Below, piece after piece: positions 32,867 to 41,689 of a DNA stretch of 64,000 bases. The notes below the pieces were generated by a model, which worked only from the letters and a program-made list of their open reading frames with translations, ran no database searches and had not been told where the DNA came from. Position 1 is the first letter of the stretch. Every line of letters begins with the position of its first letter. The position numbers and the translations under genes are program-made. Origin of the DNA: Allobosea lathyri (GTDB lineage: Bacteria > Pseudomonadota > Alphaproteobacteria > Rhizobiales > Beijerinckiaceae); assembly GCF_900108245.1 (NCBI RefSeq), contig NZ_FNUY01000001.1:62001-126000 (forward strand), in the 5' to 3' direction.

Positions 32867-33970
32867 ATGAGCCGCATCGTCATCATTGGCGCGGGCGTCG
32901 TCGGATTGTCCGTAGCGCGCGCCGCCCTCAAGCGCGGCCATCAGGTCACCATCCTCGAACAGGGGACGGCGCCGAACCCGCAGGCCGCCTCCTTCGATCT
33001 GCACCGCATGATCCGCTACCCCTACGGTTCGGCGCAGGGCTATACGCGCATGGTCACGCAGGCCTTCGGCGCCTGGGACCGGGTCTGGGCCGATCTCGGC
33101 ACGACGCATTTCGAGAATACCGGCGCGATTGCGATCTCGCTGGAAGCTGGCGACTACGCGCAGAAGACGCTCGACAGCTTCAAGGCGGTCGGACAGCCCC
33201 ATGAGGTGCTGTCGCGCGACGGCGTCGAAAAGCTCTGCCCGCATCTGACCTTGCCAGAAGGGGCCTGGGGGCTGGTCTCCTTTCCGGGCGGCCCGCTCTT
33301 TGCCAGCCGCATCGTCACCGAACTCGCGCAATGGGTCCGCGACCATGGCGGCGTGATCGAGCATGATTGCCGGGTCGCTCATGTCGATCTCGAAGCCGGC
33401 ATCGCGACGCGCGCCGATGGTTCGCAGGTCGAGGGTGACCTTCTGCTAGTCGCGGCCGGTGCCTGGCTGCCGGGACTGATGCCGGACCGCTTCGGCGATG
33501 CCAGCGTCTACCGGCAGGGGCTTTGTTATGTCGAGCCACCTGCCCAATACGAGCAGTCATGGCGCGATGCGCCAGCGATCGCCTGCATCGGCGACCATAC
33601 CGGTTACACGCTGCCCGACCGCCGTGGGGCGGGCCTCAAGATCGGCTACTCCGCCCATCGTCGGCTGGCGCGGCCGGAGGTGGATGGCTTCGGCTCGGAC
33701 CTCGACAGCGAGAGCAGCGCCATTCTCGGCGCCTTCAAGCCGTATTTTCGTGATTTCGAGGCGTATCGGCCGACCCGCATTCAGGTCGGCTATTACGTGC
33801 TCGACGCCTCGCGCCGCTTCAAGGTCGAGCAGGCCGGGCGCGGCCTCGTCGTCACCAATTGCGATGGCCAGATGTTCAAGTTCGGCCCGCTGCTCGGCGA
33901 GCGGATCATCGGCATGTTCGCAGGCGAGGAAAGCGCCGCCGATCTGGCGCATTGGGCCGCTGGATATTGA
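32867..33970 (+). CDS. FAD-dependent oxidoreductase (DAO family)
   Basis: A 367-residue flavoprotein with IVIIGAGVVGLSVARAALKRG at residues 4-24, SFDLHRMIRYPYG in place of the usual His/Arg contact region and a C-terminal GRGLVVTNCDGQMFKFGPLLGERI segment. It resembles sarcosine or glycine oxidase-type enzymes of about 370-390 residues. Together with the MOSC gene (45-bp gap) it ends the peptide-type ABC operon, so it probably oxidises the imported amine. Substrate and electron acceptor are unknown. Confidence 0.87.
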   Translation: MSRIVIIGAGVVGLSVARAALKRGHQVTILEQGTAPNPQAASFDLHRMIRYPYGSAQGYTRMVTQAFGAWDRVWADLGTTHFENTGAIAISLEAGDYAQKTLDSFKAVGQPHEVLSRDGVEKLCPHLTLPEGAWGLVSFPGGPLFASRIVTELAQWVRDHGGVIEHDCRVAHVDLEAGIATRADGSQVEGDLLLVAAGAWLPGLMPDRFGDASVYRQGLCYVEPPAQYEQSWRDAPAIACIGDHTGYTLPDRRGAGLKIGYSAHRRLARPEVDGFGSDLDSESSAILGAFKPYFRDFEAYRPTRIQVGYYVLDASRRFKVEQAGRGLVVTNCDGQMFKFGPLLGERIIGMFAGEESAADLAHWAAGY

Positions 33971-33986
33971 TCGTATTGGAAACACA

Positions 33987-34029
33987 GCCCTCGTCCTGAG
34001 GAGCGCCGCAGGCGCGTCTCGAAGGATGG
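33987..34029. repeat. Half copy of palindromic repeat family B
   Basis: A single arm of the element seen in full at 6898-7010: GAGGAGCGCCGCAGGCGCG is identical in both. The complementary arm is absent, so this copy cannot form the long hairpin. Confidence 0.8.
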
Positions 34030-34068
34030 TTCCAGCGTGTTCAGGCCAGATGCCGCCGTGGACTATGT

Positions 34069-34174
34069 CGTCATCCTGGCCGGAGCGAAGCGGAGTGCCG
34101 GGATCCATCGTAGCGTGCAGTGACCTCCGATGGATCCCGGATCTGCGCGGCTACGCCGCTTGTCCAGGATGACG
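34069..34174. repeat. Dispersed palindromic repeat (family A), copy 3
   Basis: Outer arms CGTCATCCTGG (34069-34079) and CCAGGATGACG (34164-34174), inner GGGATCCATCG/GATGGATCCC. It lies between convergent FAD oxidase and hyuB genes, next to the half copy of family B. Confidence 0.85.
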
Positions 34175-34220
34175 TGCAGGACTTCGTGACGACATCCGAA
34201 TCCAAGGCCTGCCCGCGATC

Positions 34221-36209
34221 TCAGCCGCTCGCAGCCCCCACACCGGGCACCTGCGGATAATCGCGACGGACATTTCCGAATGCCGTGGCGACATCAGGCT
34301 TCCGACCTCCCGACATCTGGCGCATCGCCGCAAAAATCTTGGTCTTGGTGAAGAAGCGCCAATGCACGGGCAGGGCGGCGAGAATGCCCGTCAGTTCGGC
34401 ATAGTTTTCGGCATCCCAGACGCGCTCGAACGCGTCGCGCTCCGGTCCGAAATGGAAATGCGTGCCATGCGCGAGCGTGGCCAACTCCGCCCGGCGCGCA
34501 AGCGTCGCGGCCATATCGACAGCGCCATCCTCGATCACGACACCGTACAGGGATGCCGCGCCCTCTGCGCTGACATAGCCGCGCGCGACATCGAGCAGCA
34601 CCCGTTCGGGTTCGCGCTCGAGGGGCGAGCCGCGCCCTCCGCCGCCCGGTGAGTGGATGTGGATGACGTCGCCGGGCTCGGCGATGGCGATGTCGATATT
34701 GCCGAGAACGCGCTCGTTTGCCGCGCCGGGATTGATGATGAAGTTCGACGGTTCCGAAGAGCGCCCGCCGAGCGTTCCCCAGGGGCGGAAGCGCGAGCGG
34801 TCCCGGTTGCGCACGGTGATGCGGGTGTTGGGCGCGAAGACCTTGAACTCCATGACGGTGGCGAGCCCGCCGCGCCAGCGCCCGGCGCCGCCCGAATCCG
34901 GCAGGAGCCCGTAGCGCACGAACTGGATGGGTACCTCGGTCTCGGTGATCTCGATTGGCGTGTTCTTCAGATATGCGCTGTCAGCGCCCGAGCCGTTGGG
35001 GCCGTCGCGATGGGGCATGCCGCCGCCGCCGCCGACGACCGGATTGATCGCCGCGATGACGCTGCGATGCGTGCGCTCGTCGGTCGTCATCACATTGACG
35101 ATGGAGCTCGATCCGGCGGGAGCCGCCGGCATGCGGCCGGGGATGGCCAAGCTGAAGGCGCCGAAGATCAGACTCCGCAGTCGCGCGCAGGTCAGGCTGC
35201 GCATCCCCACGGCGGCCGGAAAGACCGGGTTCAGCACGGTGCCTTCGGGCGCGATGCAGGTGAATGGCCGCGTCAGGCCTGAGTTCAGCAGCAGCTGCGG
35301 GTTCAGCGTGTAGAGCACGTAATAGACGCCCACGAGCAGCAGCGTGTGGCGCGGGTCGCTCCCGGTTGGCACGTTCAGCGAGGAGGTCAGCTGCGGGTCG
35401 GAGCCGGTGAAGTCGAGGATCGCCTCGTCGCCCGCTATCGTCAGTTTGATAGCGAGGCGACAGGGATTGCCGTCGACGCCGTCCTCGTCGGCATAGTCGG
35501 AGAAGACGTAGTCGCCATCGGGGATCGAGCGCAGGATATCGCGCGCCTGATGCTCGGCATAATCCATCAGGCCGTCGAGACCATCAACGAAACCCTGGGC
35601 GCCGAATTTCCGGATCATAGCCTGGATCTTGCGTTCGCCGGTGTTGAGCGCGCCAGCCAGCGCCTTGAGGTCGCCCATGTTCAATTGCGGCTTGCGGACA
35701 TTCATCATCATGATCCGCAGGATCTTCTCGTCGAAGACGCCATCGCGCATCAGGGTCATCGGCGGGAAGCGGATGCCCTCCTGATGGATCTCGGTCAGCG
35801 AGCGCGACAGCGAGGCGGGCACCGCGCCGCCCATATCGGTATTGTGGACATGCCCGCCGACGAAGCAGACGATCTCGCCTTCGTGGAAGATCGGCTTCCA
35901 GAGATGCGTGTCGGGCGCGTGGGTCGCGAGATAGCCGCTATAGGGATCGTTGGTGAAGGCGATGTCGCCGGGCCGGTATTCGTCGACGAGGTCGATCGCC
36001 CGGTTGTAGTTCATGCCGGGATACCAGGTCGCGCCAAGGTCCATCGGCACGGCGACGACGCGGCCGGTGCGGTCCATCACCATCACCGTGAAATCCTCCG
36101 TCTCCTTGACGAAGGTCGAATGGGCCGTGCGGTAGAGCGTGTAGGCCATGTTCTCGGCGGCGGCGCGGCAATGGTTCGCGAGAACCTGCAGGGTGACCTT
36201 GTCGACCAT
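34221..36209 (-). CDS. hyuB: Hydantoinase B/oxoprolinase family protein
   Basis: A 662-residue HyuB-type subunit. Landmarks are the N-terminal AENMAYTLYRTAHSTFVKETEDFTV, the metal-site region NDPYSGYLATHAPDTHLWKPIF with GGHVHNTDMGG, and the C-terminal glycine-rich IHIHSPGGGGRG. With HyuA it forms an ATP-dependent amidohydrolase for cyclic imides such as N-methylhydantoin or 5-oxoproline, or an acetone-carboxylase-like enzyme. The short and separate A and B subunits argue against the single-chain 5-oxoprolinase. The start is 2 bp after the hyuA stop, so the two are translationally coupled. Confidence 0.9.
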   Translation of the reverse strand: MVDKVTLQVLANHCRAAAENMAYTLYRTAHSTFVKETEDFTVMVMDRTGRVVAVPMDLGATWYPGMNYNRAIDLVDEYRPGDIAFTNDPYSGYLATHAPDTHLWKPIFHEGEIVCFVGGHVHNTDMGGAVPASLSRSLTEIHQEGIRFPPMTLMRDGVFDEKILRIMMMNVRKPQLNMGDLKALAGALNTGERKIQAMIRKFGAQGFVDGLDGLMDYAEHQARDILRSIPDGDYVFSDYADEDGVDGNPCRLAIKLTIAGDEAILDFTGSDPQLTSSLNVPTGSDPRHTLLLVGVYYVLYTLNPQLLLNSGLTRPFTCIAPEGTVLNPVFPAAVGMRSLTCARLRSLIFGAFSLAIPGRMPAAPAGSSSIVNVMTTDERTHRSVIAAINPVVGGGGGMPHRDGPNGSGADSAYLKNTPIEITETEVPIQFVRYGLLPDSGGAGRWRGGLATVMEFKVFAPNTRITVRNRDRSRFRPWGTLGGRSSEPSNFIINPGAANERVLGNIDIAIAEPGDVIHIHSPGGGGRGSPLEREPERVLLDVARGYVSAEGAASLYGVVIEDGAVDMAATLARRAELATLAHGTHFHFGPERDAFERVWDAENYAELTGILAALPVHWRFFTKTKIFAAMRQMSGGRKPDVATAFGNVRRDYPQVPGVGAASG

Positions 36210-36211
36210 GA

Positions 36212-38260
36212 TCAGGCGTCCGTCTGCAAGGTGAGGTGAAGGTTGAGGCTGGCATCGACATGGCCGTCGAAGCCCGCGGGGATGCAGATGGTCGTGTCGT
36301 CCTGCGCAACAACGGCTGGACCGGCGAAGCGGTGGCCGGGCTGCAGGATTTCGCGGTGATAGAGCGCGACCTCGCGGCTGGCGCCATCGAGCCAGACGGT
36401 GATCATCTTTTCCGGCTCGAGTGGTGACGTTGCCTGCGGCGTCAATGTCAGAACCGGGCGGGCCGTCGCTCCGGCGACCACGAGCCTGAGATTGACGATC
36501 TGCACCTCCGCCGCGTCGTCGTTGAAATCGTAGATGGCGAGGTGCTGGCGGTGGAAGGCGTCGTTCAAGGCGGCGACATCGCGTTGCGTGATCCAGGCTT
36601 CGGACAGCGGCACCTCGATCTCGAAGGACTGGCCGTGATAGCGCATATCGGCCGAGAGGCTTTCGATGACGTTGCCCGCAAAGCCCTGCTCACCCCTGAT
36701 CCAGGCCTCGCCATCGGCCTTGAGGCGGGCCAGTGCTGCGTTCAGCAGGGGCATCGAGGCCGGTTCAGACGCCGCGAAGATCGTCTGGATGAAGTCGCCC
36801 TTAACATCGGCGATCAGACCGCCCAGCGCGCTGACCACGCCCGGCCTTGGTGGCACCATGATGCGGGGGATGCCGAGTTCGCGCGCCAGAAAACAGCCGA
36901 GCATCGGCCCGGCGCCGCCGAAGGGCATCAGCGTGAATTCGCGCAGATCGACGCCGAAGCGGGCGACGAGCTTGTTGACCTCGACGAACATCTCGGAGAC
37001 CGCGACCTCGATGATTGCTTCGGCCGTGGCCTGCAAGGGATGGTCGAGCCGTGCGGCGAGTTCGCCGATGACGGCCTCGGCGCGCTCGCGCTGCATGCCG
37101 ATCTGGTTGTAGGCGATCGGCGCATGGCCGAGGAAGCCGCAGGCTGCCATCGCATCGGTGATGGTGGCGCGGGCTCCGCCGCGCCCGTAGCAGGCCGGTC
37201 CCGGCGTCGAGCCCGCGCTTTCCGGCCCGACCTTCAGCACCCCGAACTCGTCGACCCAGGCGATCGAACCGCCGCCGCTGCCGATCGAGGTGACGGAGAC
37301 ACTGGGCACGAAGAGCGGGAAATCGCCGATAACCTCGCCGGTGCCGAATTGCGGCTTGCCATCGATGATCAAGGCGAGGTCGGCGCTGGTGCCGCCGATA
37401 TCCAGCGTCAGCACATTGGCGACATCGGCCTGCTCGGCGAGATAGGCCGCGCCGATGACGCCGGACGCGGTGCCCGAGAGCAGCATGCTGACGCAGGACG
37501 TCTTGCCGGCCTCGACATTCATGATGCCGCCATTGGACTTGGTCAGCATCGGCGCAGCCGGCACGCCGCGCGAGGCAAGCGCGGCTTCGAGCGAGGCCAG
37601 ATAGCCCGCGACGCGTGGATGGACATAGCCGTTCAGGATCGCGGTGGTGGTGCGCTCATATTCGCGGATCACCGGCCAGACCGCGCTGGAAGCGAAGACG
37701 AAGAGATCGGGTGCCAGAGCCTCGATCTGCGCCTTGGCCTGCGCTTCATGGGCGGGGTTGCGATAGGAATGCAGGAAGGACAGGATGATGCCGTCCGCGC
37801 CCTTCGCGCGGATGCGCACCACCGCTTCTGCAAGCGCCTCGGCGTCGAGTTCCCTGGCGACCGCGCCGCTCGACAGCATGCGCTCGGGCACGCCGAAGAT
37901 CATGTCGCGCGGGATCAGCTGTTCGGGGCGGGCGCAGAACAGCGAGTACATTTCCGGCATGCGCAGGCGTGCCAGCTCGATGACGTCCTCGAAGCCCGCC
38001 GTCGTGATCAGGGCGAGTCGGCTGCCCTTGCGCTGGATGATCGTGTTGATGCCGACGGTGGTGCCGTGGACGAAGGACGTGACCTCGGCCGGCGCGATGC
38101 CGTGACGTTCCTGCAGGAGCGTCAACCCGTCGAGAAGCTCCTTCCCGGGCTCGTCGGGGGTCGTCAGCACCTTGATCGTCTCGAGCCGGTTGGTTCCGGT
38201 TTCGAGCGCGCAAAAATCGATGAAGGTGCCTCCGATATCGACACCAATACGCCAGCTCAT
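36212..38260 (-). CDS. hyuA: Hydantoinase/oxoprolinase family protein, A subunit
   Basis: A 682-residue HyuA-type subunit with the ASKHA-type ATPase features: RIGVDIGGTFIDF at the N-terminus, SFVHGTTVGINTIIQRKG near 65, LTLDIGGTSADLALI in the middle (about 285) and FGGAGPMLGCFLARELG in the C-terminal half. It probably phosphorylates the imide to drive hydrolysis by the B subunit. It lies 98 bp downstream of a LysR-type gene in the same direction, and that gap contains a candidate LysR box. Confidence 0.9.
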   Translation of the reverse strand: MSWRIGVDIGGTFIDFCALETGTNRLETIKVLTTPDEPGKELLDGLTLLQERHGIAPAEVTSFVHGTTVGINTIIQRKGSRLALITTAGFEDVIELARLRMPEMYSLFCARPEQLIPRDMIFGVPERMLSSGAVARELDAEALAEAVVRIRAKGADGIILSFLHSYRNPAHEAQAKAQIEALAPDLFVFASSAVWPVIREYERTTTAILNGYVHPRVAGYLASLEAALASRGVPAAPMLTKSNGGIMNVEAGKTSCVSMLLSGTASGVIGAAYLAEQADVANVLTLDIGGTSADLALIIDGKPQFGTGEVIGDFPLFVPSVSVTSIGSGGGSIAWVDEFGVLKVGPESAGSTPGPACYGRGGARATITDAMAACGFLGHAPIAYNQIGMQRERAEAVIGELAARLDHPLQATAEAIIEVAVSEMFVEVNKLVARFGVDLREFTLMPFGGAGPMLGCFLARELGIPRIMVPPRPGVVSALGGLIADVKGDFIQTIFAASEPASMPLLNAALARLKADGEAWIRGEQGFAGNVIESLSADMRYHGQSFEIEVPLSEAWITQRDVAALNDAFHRQHLAIYDFNDDAAEVQIVNLRLVVAGATARPVLTLTPQATSPLEPEKMITVWLDGASREVALYHREILQPGHRFAGPAVVAQDDTTICIPAGFDGHVDASLNLHLTLQTDA

Positions 38261-38338
38261 GGTTCAACCGTCCAGCAGGAGAGGGCGGCAGTGTCGGGCG
38301 GGGTAGCCGCGCCGTCCAAGATCAAAAGCCCGCAATGC

Positions 38339-38355
38339 CATAAGAGAGGCTTATG
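38339..38355. promoter_or_regulatory. Candidate LysR box upstream of hyuAB
   Basis: CATAAG-N5-CTTATG is a perfect 6-5-6 inverted repeat about 80 bp upstream of the hyuA start, between the LysR-type gene and hyuA. CTTATG recurs at 39300-39305 in the LysR gene's own upstream region. Confidence 0.5.
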
Positions 38356-38358
38356 CGA

Positions 38359-39261
38359 TCAATCTTCCGGCTGCTCCAGCCCGAGCCTCTTGCAGGCCGT
38401 GCGGATGTGACTGCGCAGCAGTTCGTGGTTGCGCGAGAGCGGCCGCCGCGCACTCGTCAGCAGGCAGAGCGGCAACGCAACGCGCGGCAGGAAGGGGCGC
38501 GTCACCAGGCCGGGGAAGCTGTGCCAGGGCAGCAGCCCGTCGACGATCGCGATGCCCAGCCCTTGCTGCACGAAGGCAAGCGCGATGATCGAGACGTCGA
38601 TCTCCATTTCCGGCTGGAACGCGACGCCTTCGTGGCCCAGCGCCTCCCGCAGCAACTGCCCGGGCAGGGATTCCGAGCGGTAGGAAATCAGCGTCTCACC
38701 GGTGAGGTCGGCGGGCCGGATCGCCTCGCGCTCGGCCAGCAGATGTTCGGCCGGCAGCACGCAGATGATCCGGGTATGCCCGATGATCTCGGTGTCGATC
38801 AACGGAAAGGCCTGGTCGGTCATGGCGATGCCGAGCCCGGCCTGACCGCGGTCGAGCATGGAGATGATCACCTCGGCGGGCACGACATAGGACAGGATGC
38901 GGATATCGGCATGGGCCGCGCGGAAATGGCGCAGCGCTTCCGGCACCAGCGAGAGCGAAGGCGGCGCGGAAGCCGCCAGACGCACCACGCCGGATTTGCC
39001 CTGCCGCAAGCTGGCGGCGCGCTGCCGCAGCCCTTCGAGATCGCTGAACAGCCGGTCGACCTCGGGAAAGAGCTCTTCGGCTTCGGGCGTCGGGATCAGC
39101 CGTCCCTTGACCCGCAGGAAGAGCTTGAAGCCGAGTTCATCCTCGGTATGCAGCAGGATCTGGCTCAGCGCCGGCTGCGAGACGTTGAGCGCCTCCGCGG
39201 CGCTGGTGATCGTGCCGCAACGCATCACCATGCGGAAGACTTCGAGTTGCCGCGCACGCAT
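38359..39261 (-). CDS. LysR-family transcriptional regulator
   Basis: A 300-residue LysR regulator with an N-terminal HTH (GTITSAAEALNVSQPALSQILLHTEDELG, about residues 17-45) and a two-lobe effector domain (VRLAASAPPSLSLVPEAL onward). The start at 39261 (MRARQLEVFRMV) matches the family; an in-frame ATG at 39297 is possible. Its gene lies directly ahead of hyuAB and probably activates them in response to the imide or amino-acid ligand. Confidence 0.9.
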   Translation of the reverse strand: MRARQLEVFRMVMRCGTITSAAEALNVSQPALSQILLHTEDELGFKLFLRVKGRLIPTPEAEELFPEVDRLFSDLEGLRQRAASLRQGKSGVVRLAASAPPSLSLVPEALRHFRAAHADIRILSYVVPAEVIISMLDRGQAGLGIAMTDQAFPLIDTEIIGHTRIICVLPAEHLLAEREAIRPADLTGETLISYRSESLPGQLLREALGHEGVAFQPEMEIDVSIIALAFVQQGLGIAIVDGLLPWHSFPGLVTRPFLPRVALPLCLLTSARRPLSRNHELLRSHIRTACKRLGLEQPED

Positions 39262-39270
39262 CAGCTCTGT

Positions 39271-39307
39271 CCCATAATTGATGCTTATAGCATGCACGGC
39301 TTATGGG
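39271..39307. promoter_or_regulatory. Candidate autoregulatory site upstream of the LysR gene
   Basis: CCCATAA (39271-39277) pairs with TTATGGG (39301-39307). Between them is CTTATAG (39284-39290), and the right arm overlaps CTTATG (39300-39305). The CTTATG half-site is shared with the box at 38339-38355, consistent with one regulator binding both. Confidence 0.4.
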
Positions 39308-39382
39308 ATTGGATAAAGCTCCTGCATATGGGGCGCGGCCGTCAGACCGCGCCGATCGTTCGATCTCGTCCGGACCCGGCCT

Positions 39383-40114
39383 TCAATGGGCGCCGGCGCT
39401 GACGAAATTGCGCAGTTCCGGCGTCTGCGGATTGGCGAAGAGTTCCTTGGAGGGGCCGCTTTCCCAGATCTTGCCCTGATGCATGAAGATGGTGGTGCTG
39501 GCGACGTTGCGGGCGAAGTTCATCTCATGGGTCACGAGCAGCATGGTCATGCCGTCCTTGGCGAGCTTTTCCATGACCAGCAGCACCTCGCCCGTCAGCT
39601 CGGGATCGAGCGCGGAGGTGACCTCGTCGAACAGCATCACCTTGGGCCGCATGGCCAGCGAGCGCGCAATGGCGACGCGCTGCTGCTGCCCGCCCGAAAG
39701 GTTGTCGGGATAGCTGTCGAACTTCTCGGACAGGCCGACCTGGGCCAGCACTTCGCGCGCCAGCGTCTCGGCCTGCGCGGTCGGCACATTCTGCGTGATG
39801 CGCGGCGAGAGCATGATGTTCTGTCCCACCGTCAGATGCGGGAACAGATTGTAGCTCTGGAAGACGATGCCGACATCCTTGCGCAGCTCGCGCAGATGTT
39901 TGGGGTCCTGGTCGAGCTTGTGACCGGCGACCTCGATCCGCCCCGCATGGAAGGCTTCGAGCCCGTTGATGCAGCGCAGAAGAGTGCTCTTGCCCGAGCC
40001 GCTGCGCCCGATCAGGGCGACGACTTGGCCGGATTCCACCGTGAGGGAGACGCCTTTCAGCACCTCCAGCTGGCCAAAGCGCTTGTGGACGTCTTCAATG
40101 AGAACGGCTGGCAT
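39383..40114 (-). CDS. Amino-acid ABC transporter ATP-binding protein (GlnQ/HisP type)
   Basis: A 243-residue ATPase with Walker A GRSGSGKST (residues 37-45), Q-loop VFQSYNLFPHLTVGQN, signature LSGGQQQRVAIARSL and Walker B VMLFDEVTSALDP, then the H-loop LLVTHEMNFAR. Length and motifs are those of polar amino-acid importers. It overlaps the preceding permease gene by 20 bp. It is the last gene of the minus-strand unit starting at the GntR regulator (44338). Confidence 0.95.
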   Translation of the reverse strand: MPAVLIEDVHKRFGQLEVLKGVSLTVESGQVVALIGRSGSGKSTLLRCINGLEAFHAGRIEVAGHKLDQDPKHLRELRKDVGIVFQSYNLFPHLTVGQNIMLSPRITQNVPTAQAETLAREVLAQVGLSEKFDSYPDNLSGGQQQRVAIARSLAMRPKVMLFDEVTSALDPELTGEVLLVMEKLAKDGMTMLLVTHEMNFARNVASTTIFMHQGKIWESGPSKELFANPQTPELRNFVSAGAH

Positions 40115-40748
40115 TCATCACCTTTTCGAGATGGCGGCTGAGCCGGGACAGGGGGAAGCAGATCGCGAAATAGATCGCTCCCACCAGGGTGAAAATCTGG
40201 AAGGCCTGATAGGTCGCGTTATTGACCAGCATGCCGGCGCGCATCAGGTCGACGAAGCCGACGACCTGGACGATCGAGGTGTTCTTCACGAGCTGCACCA
40301 GGAAGCCGACGGTCGGCGGCAGCGAGATTCGGATCGCCTGCGGCAGGATGATGTAGCGGTATTGCTGGGTGGTGGTCAGCGCCAGCGAGGCCGAGGCCTC
40401 CCATTGCTGGCGCGGCACGGATTCGATCGATCCGCGCCAGATCTCGGCGAGATAGGCGGAGACGTAGATCGAGAGCGAGGCCGACGCGGCGAAGAAGGGC
40501 GGCAGTTCGATGCCGATGGCCGAGAGCCCGTAATAGCTCATGAACAGAACCATGAGCACCGGGATCGATTGGATAACCAGGATATAGCCGGCGGCGAAGC
40601 GGCGCAGCGCCTTGACCCGCGACAGGCGCATGATCGCGAAAATGCCGCCGATGATGCTGCCAATGAAGAATGCGATCGCCGTGAGCGCCAGTGTCCAGCT
40701 CGCGGCACGCAGGATGAAATAGGCCTCGGGCCAACCGAAGGTCTGCAT
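40095..40748 (-). CDS. Amino-acid ABC transporter permease (HisM/GlnP type)
   Basis: A 217-residue inner-membrane permease with about five spans and the EAA loop (IESVPRQQWEASASLALTTTQQYRYIILPQAIR). It forms a heterodimeric pore with the product of 40748-41440. Its start shares one base with the stop of that gene and its end overlaps the ATPase gene, so the three are translated together. Confidence 0.93.
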   Translation of the reverse strand: MQTFGWPEAYFILRAASWTLALTAIAFFIGSIIGGIFAIMRLSRVKALRRFAAGYILVIQSIPVLMVLFMSYYGLSAIGIELPPFFAASASLSIYVSAYLAEIWRGSIESVPRQQWEASASLALTTTQQYRYIILPQAIRISLPPTVGFLVQLVKNTSIVQVVGFVDLMRAGMLVNNATYQAFQIFTLVGAIYFAICFPLSRLSRHLEKVMNASRSH

Positions 40749-41440
40749 CAGGCGGCCTCCCCATGCGCTTCGGTGAGGCGGGCAAGGCCCGAGACCTGCG
40801 GGAAGAGCTTCCGGCCGAGCCAGTTCAGGAAGAGTTTCAGCGAGAGCGCCAGCACGAGGTAGATGATGGTGACGATGATATAGGTCTCGAAGCTGCGGAA
40901 GGTGTCCTGCTCGATGATCGCGGCCGTGCCGGAAAGCTCCTGCACCGAGACGAAGGAGCAGATACTGGACGCCAGCATCATCAGCACGAACTGGCTCGAC
41001 AGCGCCGGCCAGACGCGAGCGAAGGCCGGCTGCAGGATGACATATTGGAGAACCTGGCGCTTGGTCATCGCCAGCGCCATGCCGGCCTCGACCTGCGATT
41101 TGTGGATCGAGTCGACGCCCGCACGGATGATCTCGGTCGCATACGCCGCCAGGTTGAGCGTCATCGCCAACAGGGAGGCTTCAAGGCCGTTCATGCGGAT
41201 GCCGATCTGCGGCAGACCGAAGAAGATCATGAAAAGCTGCACCAGGAAGGGCGTGTTGCGCATCAGCTCGACATAGGCGTCGACGATGTAGCCGGCCCAG
41301 CTGCCCGCGAGGCTTCGCAGCGCGGTCATCAGCGTCGCGAGGACGAGACCGAGGCCGATCGCGACGAAGGACAACAGAATTGTCAGCATGACCCCGTTCA
41401 GGATCATCGGCCATCTGGAAATGACGTCTTGGAAGAGCAA
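40748..41440 (-). CDS. Amino-acid ABC transporter permease (HisQ/GlnP type)
   Basis: A 230-residue permease with the EAA loop (VDSIHKSQVEAGMALAMTKRQVLQYVILQPAF) and the LMRNTPFLVQLFMIFFGLPQIGI segment characteristic of polar amino-acid permeases. It is the second pore subunit. It lies 249 bp downstream of the binding-protein gene, and the gap carries a family A hairpin repeat. Confidence 0.93.
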   Translation of the reverse strand: MLFQDVISRWPMILNGVMLTILLSFVAIGLGLVLATLMTALRSLAGSWAGYIVDAYVELMRNTPFLVQLFMIFFGLPQIGIRMNGLEASLLAMTLNLAAYATEIIRAGVDSIHKSQVEAGMALAMTKRQVLQYVILQPAFARVWPALSSQFVLMMLASSICSFVSVQELSGTAAIIEQDTFRSFETYIIVTIIYLVLALSLKLFLNWLGRKLFPQVSGLARLTEAHGEAA

Positions 41441-41545
41441 TGGCGGGCTCCTTCGGCCTTGGAGGTCGAGGGCCGGCGCACTGGATCGCGCGCCGGCTCG
41501 TCTATGGGGTCAGTCTGGAGCGTGACGATTTATGTGGAAGCGCGT

Positions 41546-41649
41546 CGTCATCCTGGGCGACCGGAGGTCGGCCCGGGATCCATCATAGGGTTCAGTTCCC
41601 TACGGTGGATCCCGGATCTGCGCCGCTGCGCGGCTAGTCCAGGATGACG
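41546..41649. repeat. Dispersed palindromic repeat (family A), copy 4, inside an ABC operon
   Basis: Outer arms CGTCATCCTGG (41546-41556) and CCAGGATGACG (41639-41649), inner GGGATCCAT/GTGGATCCC. Unlike the other copies it lies between co-directional genes, separating the binding-protein gene from its permease genes. Confidence 0.85.
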
Positions 41650-41689
41650 GCGGAGCGCGTTTCAGACCATCGCCGCCCAACAACTCAGA

